This document shows positions 33,956 to 42,924 of a stretch of DNA of 64,000 nt, one piece after another. The notes beneath the pieces are model-generated. The model was not told the DNA's origin. It searched no databases and saw only the letters and a list, made by a program, of their open reading frames with translations. Source of the stretch: Nocardiopsis dassonvillei_B (GTDB taxonomy: Bacteria; Actinomycetota; Actinomycetes; Streptosporangiales; Streptosporangiaceae). A program made the translations under genes and the position numbers. Location of the stretch: positions 4,960,001 through 5,024,000 of the forward strand of contig NZ_OZ186815.1 of assembly GCF_964273065.1 (NCBI RefSeq). The letters are read 5' to 3'. Positions within the stretch are counted from its first letter, which is position 1. The number at the start of each line of letters is the position of its first letter.

Positions 33956-34377
33956 CCGAGGGCCGGGGGCGCGCCGCCGGGTGCGGGCCCGGAGAGCCGC
34001 TCCCGGGGAGGCCCGCGGGCGGGGGACCGTATCCCGATCGATGTCGGAGGGAAGCGAAAACGTGGTGTTCGAATGGATTGCTTTCCGTTTTATGCGCTTT
34101 GTTGATTGAATGATCGGTTCACGGGATTCCATGGAGACCTGCCTCCCCCGGTCGGAACCCCGTTCCGGGTATTGCCAACGTGTTGCATGTCACATGGTCG
34201 TGCCTGGGATGTGGACTGTTTCCTTTGTCTGTATCGGGGAGGACACGTGACGGGGTTTTGTGGCCGATCCCGGACGTCGTGAAGGCGGGTGTGCTGTTCT
34301 TGAGTCGGCACACCCTTGTCTAAGGTGAGTGCAGGCGGCGCAACCCGCGCGCCCGTGCGGGTGATTGGAGTGACCGG
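33956..34377. other. Intergenic region with AT-richer core
   Basis: No gene is supported in these 422 bases. Positions 34050-34320 are clearly less GC-rich than the rest. A possible promoter for the next gene is TTGAGT (34300-34305) with TAAGGT (34321-34326), 15 nt apart and 52 nt before the ATG. Other T-rich stretches near 34070-34110 may hold further promoter elements. Confidence 0.4.
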
Positions 34378-34902
34378 ATGGCTGAGGCGAGGCAACTCCG
34401 GGAATACGTGCCCGCGGAGGTACCCGGGAGCACGGCACCCGCCCCGATCGAGGGCGGCGACCTGAGCGGTGGTGCCACCGACCACACCGTGTGGAGCTGC
34501 GCGGGCAACCTGACCGCGGTCCGCTCCGTCCGCGCCCGCGTGCGCGACTTCCTCGCACGCATGGGCCACTCCGAGAGCATCCTGGACGACGCCGAGCTCG
34601 CCGTCAGCGAACTGGCCACCAACGCCCTGCTGCACTCCCGCTCGGGACAGAGCGGCGGGGTCATGACGCTGTTCATCCGCTCCGACGGCACCCGGCTGCG
34701 CGTGGCCATCGCCGACCAGGGCGAGCGCGCGGGCGAGGGCGGGCACAGCCGCGAGGACGGAGACGACTTCGGCCGCGGCAAGCTCATCGTCGACAGCTGC
34801 GCCACACGCAGCGGCGAGTACTGGAGCGAGGCCACCCACGTGGCCTGGTTCGAGATCGAGGACCCGCAGCCGGGCCTGGCCCTGGACCAGGACACGGTCT
34901 AG
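34378..34902 (+). CDS. ATP-binding anti-sigma-factor-like protein (HATPase_c_2, RsbW-like)
   Basis: Encodes 174 residues. After an N-terminal extension of about 40 residues comes a GHKL ATPase domain. The N-box is ELAVSELATNALLHS (Asn82), and the G1 box is weak (VAIADQG). Streptomycete genomes carry many such RsbW-type kinases; they bind sigma factors or phosphorylate STAS antagonists. No sigma or STAS gene is adjacent, so the partner is unknown. GGAGTGACC precedes the ATG. Confidence 0.88.
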   Translation: MAEARQLREYVPAEVPGSTAPAPIEGGDLSGGATDHTVWSCAGNLTAVRSVRARVRDFLARMGHSESILDDAELAVSELATNALLHSRSGQSGGVMTLFIRSDGTRLRVAIADQGERAGEGGHSREDGDDFGRGKLIVDSCATRSGEYWSEATHVAWFEIEDPQPGLALDQDTV

Positions 34903-35040
34903 CGGAGCGCAGGCCGCCCGACCCCCTCTCCGATCCCTCACCCGCCCGTCGCCCCCGCCCCCGGCGGACGTCCTCCGCGCGCGGGTACCTCCCGCTCCCG
35001 CCCCCGGAACCCCGCCGGCGCCGTGCGCCCGCGGCGCGGG

Positions 35041-35883
35041 TCAGGCGGGCAGTCCCGGAGCGGCGACCCGTTCGGGCTCGGGATCGCAGCGCACCGTCAC
35101 CCGGCGCCCCTCCGGAACCGGGCAGTCCGCTCCCGCCACCACACAGGCCCCCGTCCACAGCGCCAGCGCCACCAGCGCAGCCCGGGTGGCCTCCTCACCG
35201 TGCTCGCCCACGGAGACCACGTCCTCGGCGGTCAGCTCCAGCCGCTCGCGCAGCGCGGCGAACCGCGCCATGAGGTCGCTGTGCGGGTACAGCGTCGTCA
35301 GCAGCCCGGCCCCGGTCTCCTCGTAGCCCAGGATGCCGTTGTCGAACAGCCCCCGCGACGGGCTGTAGCCCGTACCGTCCGGGCTGGGCCGCAGCAGGTC
35401 GTCGAAGGGCGTGGTCCCCAGGGCGTCGCCGAACGCGATGACCTGCCGCACCCGCGAGCGGTCGGCCAGCTCCAGCGCGACGGGCACCAGGTCGGCGCTC
35501 ACCATCAGCAGCCGGGCGTCGGTCTCGGCCAGGGCCGCGCACTGCACGTCCGGGTCGGAGGCGGGGGACAGGGGCAGGGCTCGGCCGCCCACCGCCATCA
35601 CCGTGTAGGTGGCCAGGAACCGCTCGGGCGAGACCGGGGCCAGCACACCGACCACGTCGCCCAGGCACAGGCCCCGCTGGCTCAGCCCGGCGGCGGCCCG
35701 CTCCACGGTGGCGGCGAAGGCCAGCGCGTCCACACGGGACCGCTTGCCGCGGATGGTGCCCCCGCGCCCCTGGCGCAGGCGCAGTCGTTCGCACAGGCCA
35801 CCGGTCAGCGAGCCGATGGGGTCGTCCCGGCGCGGCAGGTTGCGCCCCGGTCGTCCGGTTCCAGAAGACAGCCCTACCCCCAT
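35041..35883 (-). CDS. Degenerate acyl-adenylate-forming (AMP-binding) protein
   Basis: Encodes 280 residues from the ATG at 35883 (GGGGGA upstream). It follows the N-terminal half of acyl-CoA synthetases: an early helix, then GDVVGVLAPVSPERFLATYTVMAVGGRALPL, where typical enzymes have the same A1/A2 region. The P-loop motif (TSGTTGxPKG) is missing: the equivalent place reads LGYEETGAGLL. The C-terminal catalytic domain is absent. It therefore should not adenylate a substrate and may be a scaffold or regulatory protein. A longer frame exists upstream, but it lacks homology-like sequence. Confidence 0.75.
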   Translation of the reverse strand: MGVGLSSGTGRPGRNLPRRDDPIGSLTGGLCERLRLRQGRGGTIRGKRSRVDALAFAATVERAAAGLSQRGLCLGDVVGVLAPVSPERFLATYTVMAVGGRALPLSPASDPDVQCAALAETDARLLMVSADLVPVALELADRSRVRQVIAFGDALGTTPFDDLLRPSPDGTGYSPSRGLFDNGILGYEETGAGLLTTLYPHSDLMARFAALRERLELTAEDVVSVGEHGEEATRAALVALALWTGACVVAGADCPVPEGRRVTVRCDPEPERVAAPGLPA

Positions 35884-36269
35884 GTGTTCCCCCAGTTCAC
35901 CCTGGCCGCGGTGATACCGCCATCCGGGCTCGTCACGCCCCCTCCACGTGGCGAGCCCGGCGGCGCCGCACCGGCCGGTCCGAGCGAGGTCCCTCCCCAG
36001 GTTCCACCTCGCGCCGGTGCGGGTTCCCACCGGCCCCGGGCGTCCTCCCGGGGCTGACGGTCCGCCGGGATCCCGGGGTTCGGTTCGGGGCCGGCGGCCG
36101 CTGTGGGCCGCGCGCGCCCGCGTCACCGAAATGCCGCGATCGCGTGCGTTCCATGGCCTGAAGCCTAGCGCGTTCACGGTCGGATGCACATGCATATTGC
36201 TATGCAGATGCATATGTAGATTCGGTGCGCAGAAGTGATGGGAGCCCTATTCGGGGGGCGGGAGAACCG
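35884..36269. other. Intergenic region between two leftward genes
   Basis: This 386-bp region upstream of the adenylation-like gene shows no convincing gene. It holds an AT-rich repeat pair at 36184-36215 close to the end of the LuxR-type gene. Confidence 0.5.
36184..36215. repeat. Two near-identical 14-bp repeats with ATGCAT palindromes
   Basis: ATGCACATGCATAT (36184-36197) and ATGCAGATGCATAT (36202-36215) differ at one base and lie 18 bp apart. They form a sharp AT-rich island, 55 bp beyond the LuxR gene stop and about 300 bp upstream of the adenylation-like gene. Possible regulator-binding or promoter element. Confidence 0.5.
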
Positions 36270-38816
36270 TCAGCCCCGGCCCCCGTGGCTCTGTATCCAC
36301 GCCGCGATCTGGGTGCGCGAATGGAACCCCATCTTGCGGTTGATGTTGGCGATGTGCCGGGCCGCGGTCGCCGGACTGATGAACAGCGCCCGCGCGATCT
36401 CCGGGTTGCTGCGCCCACCGCTCACCAATCGGGCGACCTCCAGCTCGCGGCGGGTCAGCCGCTCCTGCGGCGGCGTCCGCGGCGGGGGCGGCAGCGGTGC
36501 CGCGGGGGTCCGGGCCGTGCGGGGTGCCCGGGCGGCCGTCTTCCGGGCCGGGCTCTTCGTGGGCGCGCTGCGCCGGGACGGCGGCCTGCGCACCTCCTCG
36601 GCCAGGCGCTCGGCCTCCCGGACGGCTTCGGCGGTGCCCAGCTCCCTCCCCTTCTCCCACAGCGCCACCAGGCGCCGTTTCCGGCGCCGCGTCTTCTCCT
36701 CGTCGCCGAACGGCCAGGGCGCGGCGGGCGAGGACAGGCCCAACTGCTCGCGCACCTGCACGGCCGCTCCGGCGATCCCGCAGGCCGCGTCGCGCATCCC
36801 CACCGCGAAGGCGACCCGGGCGATCGCGACCAGCGCCCGCCCCACCTCGCCCCGCTGCCCGGTGGCGTGGCTCAGCAGCAGGCCCTCGCCGAGGTAGTCG
36901 CAGGCCTGCTCCACCCGGCCCTGGGCGTACGCCACCCGGCCGATCCCGGCCAGGCAGCGGGCCTCCTCCGCCGGGGCACCGATCAGCCGCTGGGTGTCCA
37001 ACGCCTCCCGGTAGCACCGGTCGGCCGTCACCAGGTCCCCGCCCGACTCGGCCGCGCGGGCCTGGCCGATGAGGGTGACCCCCACCCCCCACCGGTGGTC
37101 GATCCCGCGCAGCAGGGTCAGCGCCGCGTTGTAGTGCTGGTCGGCGGTCTGGTGGTCGCCCTGCTGGGCGGCCAGCGCACCCCGGGTGCCCAGGGCGATC
37201 GCCTCGCCCCACAGGTCGCCGGACTCGCGGCACAGCCGCAGGGCCTCCTCCACCCGCACCGCCGCCCGGTCGGGCACCCGCTCGCGCACCTCCACCAGCG
37301 CCAGCAGGTTCAGGGCGGTGCGCACGAACATCTCGTCGCCGGACTCCCGGCACAGCCGCAGCCCCTCCTCGCCCAGCGACAGCGCCAGGGCGTGGTCGCG
37401 GCGCACCCGCGCCAGCTGGGCGCGGCCCACCAGGGCGCGCGCCCGTGAGGGGGCCTTCTCCGCGTCCTCCAAGCCCAGCAGCAGGTCCATCAGGTGGGCG
37501 CCCTCGGAGACGTCCTGGTGGCTCACCCAGTGCGCCACCAGGCTCGACGCCAGCCGCAGCCCCGGCTCGGCCCGCCCCTCCCGGTGCGCCCAGCGCAGCA
37601 GCGAGCGCAGCGTGGCGTACTCGGCGAGCACCCGGCGCCGTCCGGCGTCGCGCTCGCTCCACGGCATGGCCCGGCTCGACTCCAGCCGGAGCCCGAGGTC
37701 CTCGGCCAGCCGGGTCATCCGCTCCAGCAACCGCTCCCGGAACACCCCGTCCTCGCCCGCCTCGGCCAGCCGCGCGGCGGCGAACACGCGCACCGCCTCG
37801 GGCAGCCGGTACCGAAGCCGCCCCTCGAACTCGCCGGTGACGGTGATGAGCGACCGGTCCAGCAGCGACGCCAGCAGGTCCAGCACCCGTTCCCGGGCCA
37901 ACTCCCCGTCGGCGCACACCTGCTCGGCCGACTCCAGGTCCCAGCCGCGGAACACCGACAGCCGCCGCAGCAGGATCCGCTCCGGCTCGGGCAGGGCCCG
38001 GTACACGAAGTCGAGGACGATCGGCAGCGCCTCGCTGCGCGACACCGCCTGCCCCGGGCCCGGCTGGAACTCGGGTGAGGCCAGGTGCGCGCGCAGCCCC
38101 TCGGCCAGCGCGCCCACGCCGGTTCCCGGCGCACTCCCGCCGAGGACCTCGATGCCCAGCGGCACCCCGCCGGCCAGGTCGCACAGCACCGCTGCGGTCT
38201 CCAGCTCCTGCCGGGACGGCGCGAAGCGGGGGTCGCGGATGCGCGCCCGGTCCAGGAACAGCCGCACCGCCTCGGAGTCCGCGGGGTCGGGGGGCGGGCC
38301 GTTGCGCGAGGCCACCGGCAGCGCCATGGGGGTCATCCGCCACACCGTTCCGCCCGGCAGCCTCACCGGCTCCAGCGCGGTGACCAGGATCGACACCTCC
38401 GGGCAGGCGGCCAGCAGGGTCTCGCCGATCTCGGTGACCACCTCCGCGACGTGGTCGCAGGAGTCCAGCACCAGCAGCAGCTTCCGGTCGCGCAGCGCTT
38501 CGACCACGGTCGTCGCCAGCGGCTGCCCAGGCTCCTCCACCACGCCCACCGCGTGCGCCACCCGGGTGTGGACCTCCAGCCCGGTGTGCGCGTCGGCCAG
38601 ATCCGCCGCCCACACCCCGTCGGGGAAGGAGGCCGTGGACTGCTCGGCCACGCGCAGGGCCAGCCGGGTCTTGCCGATCCCCTCGGTACCGCACAGCGTC
38701 ACCGAGCGACTCGACTCGAGCAGCCGCAGCAGGCTGCTCAGATCCCGCTCACGGCCCACGAAGCCGGTGCCCGGCCGAGGGAGGTTGTGCCGCGCGGGCG
38801 CGGTCAGAGGTGCCAT
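36270..38816 (-). CDS. STAND-type LuxR regulator (NB-ARC, TPR, LuxR HTH), copy 1
   Basis: Encodes 848 residues. An NB-ARC-type ATPase starts after FVGRERDL; Walker A is GTEGIGKT (43-50) and Walker B lies near LLLVLDSCDH. A winged-helix segment, TPR-like helices (about 430-700) and a basic proline-rich linker (about 720-770) follow. The C-terminal LuxR HTH reads LTRRELEVARLVSGGRSNPE and ARHIANINRKMGFHSRTQI. The ATG at 38816 is chosen by comparison with the paralogue; the frame is open upstream. Such proteins are ATP-dependent signal-sensing activators of secondary metabolism or morphology. Signal and targets unknown. Confidence 0.9.
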   Translation of the reverse strand: MAPLTAPARHNLPRPGTGFVGRERDLSSLLRLLESSRSVTLCGTEGIGKTRLALRVAEQSTASFPDGVWAADLADAHTGLEVHTRVAHAVGVVEEPGQPLATTVVEALRDRKLLLVLDSCDHVAEVVTEIGETLLAACPEVSILVTALEPVRLPGGTVWRMTPMALPVASRNGPPPDPADSEAVRLFLDRARIRDPRFAPSRQELETAAVLCDLAGGVPLGIEVLGGSAPGTGVGALAEGLRAHLASPEFQPGPGQAVSRSEALPIVLDFVYRALPEPERILLRRLSVFRGWDLESAEQVCADGELARERVLDLLASLLDRSLITVTGEFEGRLRYRLPEAVRVFAAARLAEAGEDGVFRERLLERMTRLAEDLGLRLESSRAMPWSERDAGRRRVLAEYATLRSLLRWAHREGRAEPGLRLASSLVAHWVSHQDVSEGAHLMDLLLGLEDAEKAPSRARALVGRAQLARVRRDHALALSLGEEGLRLCRESGDEMFVRTALNLLALVEVRERVPDRAAVRVEEALRLCRESGDLWGEAIALGTRGALAAQQGDHQTADQHYNAALTLLRGIDHRWGVGVTLIGQARAAESGGDLVTADRCYREALDTQRLIGAPAEEARCLAGIGRVAYAQGRVEQACDYLGEGLLLSHATGQRGEVGRALVAIARVAFAVGMRDAACGIAGAAVQVREQLGLSSPAAPWPFGDEEKTRRRKRRLVALWEKGRELGTAEAVREAERLAEEVRRPPSRRSAPTKSPARKTAARAPRTARTPAAPLPPPPRTPPQERLTRRELEVARLVSGGRSNPEIARALFISPATAARHIANINRKMGFHSRTQIAAWIQSHGGRG

Positions 38817-38964
38817 GGCCTTCACATGTCGGGGCGGTCGGGGGGAGGTCCTCACCGTGGTGGGGTTGCTGGCAAGGGGACGGCGTCGTAGGGGGGAGGT
38901 CGGAATCTCTGTCTTAGCGTCTGCGCGCGCGGTGTGCAAGTGCGCTCGGAGCGTGCCGGGCCGT

Positions 38965-41418
38965 TCATGCCCGGTCCCGGGCGGAAGCCCAGCCGGTCAG
39001 CTGGGTCCGGGAGGAAATAGAGAGTTTTCTGAAGATGTTCGCGATATGCCGGGCCGCCGTGGCCTGGCTGATCGTCAAACGCTCCGCGATCTCCCGGTTG
39101 GACAGCCCCTGCTCGACCAGTTCGGCGATCTCCCGCTCCCGCGGGGTGAGGGTGACCGGCTCCGCGGGCCTGTCCGAGGCGCGGGGGAAGGCCAGGGCAC
39201 GGTCGCGCACCTGCTCCAGCGGCAGCGACCGCCAGGCGTTCCAGGCGTCGGCGGTCCGGGCCGGGCCCACCCGCCGCTCCACGGCCGCCCGCAGCCGCAC
39301 CGTCTCCGCCGAGGGCCGGTCCAGTGCCGTCCGCAGGTCGGCGGCCACCCCCGCCAGCGCGGCGGCCCGCTCGGACTCCTCCTCGGCCAGCGCCAGCTCG
39401 CCCAGCGCCTCCAGCGCCCGGGCCACCGCGATGCGCTGCCCGGAGGTGAAGCTCACCCGCAGGCAGGAGGCCAGCGGCTCGCGCGCCCGGAGGATGTGGC
39501 CCTGGGCCAGGTAGAGCCGGCCCAGCTCGCGCGAGCAGTGCGCGGTGGCCGGGGCCGCGCCCAGCTCCTCGAAGACCGCCAGCGACTCGGCGAACAGCTC
39601 GCGGGCCCGCTCGAACTCGCCCCGCTCGGCGTCGATCGACCCCAGCACGTGCAGGCAGCGCGCCACGCTCCACCGGTCGTTCAGCTTCTCGCCCAGCTCG
39701 ATGCAGTGCCGCAGCAGCTCCACCGCCCGCTCCGGCTCCCCGCGCCGCCGGGCCAGCTGGGCCAGCACCCCCAGGGCGGTGGTCTCGGTGAGCGGGTCGC
39801 CGTCCTGCTCGGCCCAGGCCAGGGCGCGCTCGGCGTGCCCGCGCCCCTCGTCCAGGGCGTTGGTGCGCAGTGCCAGCGCCGCCATGGTGGCCAGCGCGGA
39901 GGCCGCGGCCCCCGCCTCCCGGCAGGCCCGCGCGGCCTCCAGGGCGCACATGGCCAGTGTGGACACCCGCGGTGCCACGTCCAGGTCCAGGCGCAGCTCG
40001 GCCTGGAGCGCCAGCGCGCGGGCCCGCAGCTGCGGCGACTGGCCGTCGGGGTCGGCGGCCAGCACCGTCTCCAGGATCCGGCCGCCCTCCGCGGCCAGGT
40101 CGCGCACCAGCCAGTACGGGCGCAGCGCCACGCACACCCGCAGCGCCTCGTCCACCCGGCCCCGCGACAGCGCCCACCGCACCACCCGGGCGTGGTTCTC
40201 CCGGTGGTGGTCGAGCAGGCGGAAGTGGGCCAGCCGCTCCGACCAGCCCAGCGGGGAGCGGGCGCTCTCTGCGGCCGCCTCCAGGCGGGTGACGCAGAAG
40301 TCCAGGTAGCGGGACCAGCGCTCGTCCTCGCCGCCTTCCGCGGCCAGGTGCTCGGCGGCGTAGGCGCGCACGGTCTCGGTGAGCCGGTAGTGGGCGGTGC
40401 CCTCGATCTCGGCGTCCACCATGATGAGGGACTTGTCCAGCAGGGAGAAGTGCAGCGGCAGGATGTCGGCCGGGTCCACCCCGTCGCCGGCGCACACGTC
40501 CTCGGCGGCCTCCAGGTACCAGGTGCCGAACACCGACAGGCGGTGCAGCAGCGCCCGCTCGGGCTCGCTCAGCAGGTCGTGGCTCCACTCCAGGACCGCC
40601 CGCAGCGTGCGCTGGCGCGGCGGCAGGTCGCCCGATCCGTCACTGGTGAGCAGCTGGAACCGGTCGTCCAGGCGGCGCAGGATCTGCTGCACCGACAGCA
40701 CCCGCACCCGGGCCGCGGCCAGCTCGATGGCCAGGGGCATGCCGTCGAGCAGGCGGCAGATCTCGGCGATGTGGCCGGAGTTGTCCCGGGTCATCTCGAA
40801 CCCGGAGCGGGCCGCGTGCGCCCGGGTCACGAACAGGCGCACCGACTCGTAGCGCTGGGCGTCGCGCCGGGGCAGCGGCGCCGGGTCGGCGGAGTAGGGG
40901 TCGGTGGGGGTGGGCCGGGCCGGCAGCGACAGCGGCGGCACCCGCCAGATGCTCTCCTCCGGTATGTGCAGCGGCTGGCGGCTGGTCGCCAGGACGCGCA
41001 CCCGGGGGCAGTCGCGCAGCACCGCCCGGCACAGCCGCCCGACCGGCTCCACCGCGTGCTCGCAGGTGTCCAGGAACAGCAGGAGGCTCTGGGTGCGCAG
41101 CGCGGTGATGACGGCCTCCGTCATGGTGCGGCTGTCGTCCTCCACCGCCTGGAGGACGCCGGCCACCGCACGCAGCACCTGGTCCTCGGTGGTGGCCTCG
41201 CTCAGGTCCACGAAGCGCACCCCGTCGGGGAACCGGCGCATCACGCGCTCGGCCAGGTGCAGGGCCAGCCTGGTCTTGCCGATCCCGCCGGTTCCGGTCA
41301 GCGTGACCATCCGGGCGGTGCCCAGCAGGCGGCCCAGGTCGACGATGTCGCGTTCACGGCCGACGAAGCGGATGAACTCGCCGGCGGACAGGGGCAGGTT
41401 GTGGCGAGGAGGAGACAT
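38965..41418 (-). CDS. STAND-type LuxR regulator (NB-ARC, TPR, LuxR HTH), copy 2
   Basis: Encodes 817 residues from the ATG at 41418 (GAGGAGGAG-rich start region in the complement). Layout matches copy 1: FVGRERDI, Walker A GTGGIGKT (42-49), Walker B LLLFLDTCEH, ATSRQPL sensor, GMPLAIELAAAR, TPR helices and a C-terminal LuxR HTH (LTPREREIAELVEQGLSNRE, ARHIANIFRKLSISSRTQL). Both copies share the HTH recognition segment pattern, so they arose by tandem duplication. The ATPase part of this copy is closer to canonical AfsR/GutR-like STAND proteins than copy 1. Confidence 0.92.
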   Translation of the reverse strand: MSPPRHNLPLSAGEFIRFVGRERDIVDLGRLLGTARMVTLTGTGGIGKTRLALHLAERVMRRFPDGVRFVDLSEATTEDQVLRAVAGVLQAVEDDSRTMTEAVITALRTQSLLLFLDTCEHAVEPVGRLCRAVLRDCPRVRVLATSRQPLHIPEESIWRVPPLSLPARPTPTDPYSADPAPLPRRDAQRYESVRLFVTRAHAARSGFEMTRDNSGHIAEICRLLDGMPLAIELAAARVRVLSVQQILRRLDDRFQLLTSDGSGDLPPRQRTLRAVLEWSHDLLSEPERALLHRLSVFGTWYLEAAEDVCAGDGVDPADILPLHFSLLDKSLIMVDAEIEGTAHYRLTETVRAYAAEHLAAEGGEDERWSRYLDFCVTRLEAAAESARSPLGWSERLAHFRLLDHHRENHARVVRWALSRGRVDEALRVCVALRPYWLVRDLAAEGGRILETVLAADPDGQSPQLRARALALQAELRLDLDVAPRVSTLAMCALEAARACREAGAAASALATMAALALRTNALDEGRGHAERALAWAEQDGDPLTETTALGVLAQLARRRGEPERAVELLRHCIELGEKLNDRWSVARCLHVLGSIDAERGEFERARELFAESLAVFEELGAAPATAHCSRELGRLYLAQGHILRAREPLASCLRVSFTSGQRIAVARALEALGELALAEEESERAAALAGVAADLRTALDRPSAETVRLRAAVERRVGPARTADAWNAWRSLPLEQVRDRALAFPRASDRPAEPVTLTPREREIAELVEQGLSNREIAERLTISQATAARHIANIFRKLSISSRTQLTGWASARDRA

Positions 41419-41595
41419 GGCCTCGATTACTAGGACACCGGACGGCCCGCGCCACGGGTCCGTCCGGACCCGGGGCCGCGGAGAACAGCCGCGACCAGTG
41501 TCGCACCTCTCCCCGCGGCCTGTCCCGGGAATGGCCGGTTCCGGCACGAGCGGTCGGAAACCGCCCATGCCGGTCGCATCCGCGTCGCGGAGCGG

Positions 41596-42924
41596 CTACG
41601 CTGTGCGGTCGCCGGGAGACCAGGACGCCGGGTCGGCCGCGCTCTGCTCGCCGCTGCCCATGTCCTTCACCTCGTGGCCGCCGTCCTCGCCGAAGGGCGG
41701 GAACCACACGAAGGGGATGCCCTTCTTGGAGGCGTACTGGATCTGCTTGCCGACCTTGGCGGTGGAGTGGAACACCTCGGTGTTGAACCCGCGCGAGCGC
41801 AGCAGCTCGCCCACCGCCAGGGCGTCGCGGCGCCGCTCGGCGTCGGGCACCACGACCATCACGTCGGTCGGGCAGATCCGGCCGCCCCCGATCCGCCCCT
41901 CGGCGACGAGCTTGGCGAAGATCCTGGTCAGGCCGATGGAGATGCCCACGCCCGGCAGCCGACGGCGGATGAACTGCCCGGCCAGGTCCTCGTAGCGGCC
42001 GCCCGCGCAGATGCTGCCGTAGCCGGGGTCGTCGTCGAAGGACGCCTCGTAGACCGTGCCGGTGTAGTAGTCCAGCCCGCGGGCGATCGACAGGTCGGCG
42101 ACCACCGCGCCCTCGGGCAGGTCGGCCAGGTCGTCCAGCACGAACGACAGCTCCTCCAGGCCCTCCTCCAGCAGCGGGGAGGACACGCCCAGCGCCCGCA
42201 CCCGTGCGGGCACCTCGGCCCCGGTGCCGCGCACGCGCGCCAGCGCCAGGCAGGCGTCGGCCTGCTCGGAGGTCAGCCCGCCCCCGGTGAGGATCTCCCG
42301 GACGCCCCCGTCGCCGATCTTGTGGAGCTTGTCCACGGCCCGGATGACCATGATCGGGTCCTTGACGCCCAGGCCCTCGTAGAAGCCCTGGAGGACCTTG
42401 CGGTTGTTGACGTTGAGCGTCCAGGCCGGGATGTCCAGCCCGCTGAGCACCCGGTGCACGATGCGCGGCAGTTCGGCGTCGAAGTGCAGCGGCACGGAGT
42501 CGACGTTGATGACGTCGATGTCGCACTGGGTGAACTCGCGGAAGCGCCCCTCCTGCGGCCGCTCGCCCCGCCACACGCGCTGCATCTGGTAGCGCTTGAA
42601 CGGGAACGTCAGCTCGTTGAAGTGCTGGGCGACGTACCGGGCGAACGGCACCGTCAGGTCGAAGTGCAGCCCCAGCCTGGCGTCGGAGTCGTCCTTGGGG
42701 TCGGCCTGGAGGCGGTGCAGGGTGTAGACCTCCTGGGAGGTCTCGCCCTTGGCCGTCAGCACGTCCAGGTTCTCCACGGACGGGGTCTCCACGGACGCGA
42801 AGCCGAAGGACTCGAATCCGGCGCGGATATGGTCCAGCCAGCGCTGCTCCACGGACCGGACCTGGGGGGTCCACTCGGGGAAACCGCTGATCGGGGCTGG
42901 GCGGACGACGCGCTGATCGGACAT
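41596..42924 (-). CDS. hisS: Histidyl-tRNA synthetase, archaeal/eukaryotic-type
   Basis: Encodes 442 residues. Class II motifs and the histidine-specific segments SIARGLDYYTGTVYE and CAGGRYEDL are present, as is a C-terminal anticodon-binding domain (about 340-430) with VMVVVPDAERRRDAL. The segment LHFDLTVPFARYVAQH replaces the LRPEGTAS-type motif of common bacterial HisRS; this is the form usual in archaea and eukaryotes and in secondary bacterial copies. It may be a second, paralogous HisRS (for example linked to histidine-analogue resistance or stress) or the only one; the window cannot tell. Confidence 0.9.
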   Translation of the reverse strand: MSDQRVVRPAPISGFPEWTPQVRSVEQRWLDHIRAGFESFGFASVETPSVENLDVLTAKGETSQEVYTLHRLQADPKDDSDARLGLHFDLTVPFARYVAQHFNELTFPFKRYQMQRVWRGERPQEGRFREFTQCDIDVINVDSVPLHFDAELPRIVHRVLSGLDIPAWTLNVNNRKVLQGFYEGLGVKDPIMVIRAVDKLHKIGDGGVREILTGGGLTSEQADACLALARVRGTGAEVPARVRALGVSSPLLEEGLEELSFVLDDLADLPEGAVVADLSIARGLDYYTGTVYEASFDDDPGYGSICAGGRYEDLAGQFIRRRLPGVGISIGLTRIFAKLVAEGRIGGGRICPTDVMVVVPDAERRRDALAVGELLRSRGFNTEVFHSTAKVGKQIQYASKKGIPFVWFPPFGEDGGHEVKDMGSGEQSAADPASWSPGDRTA

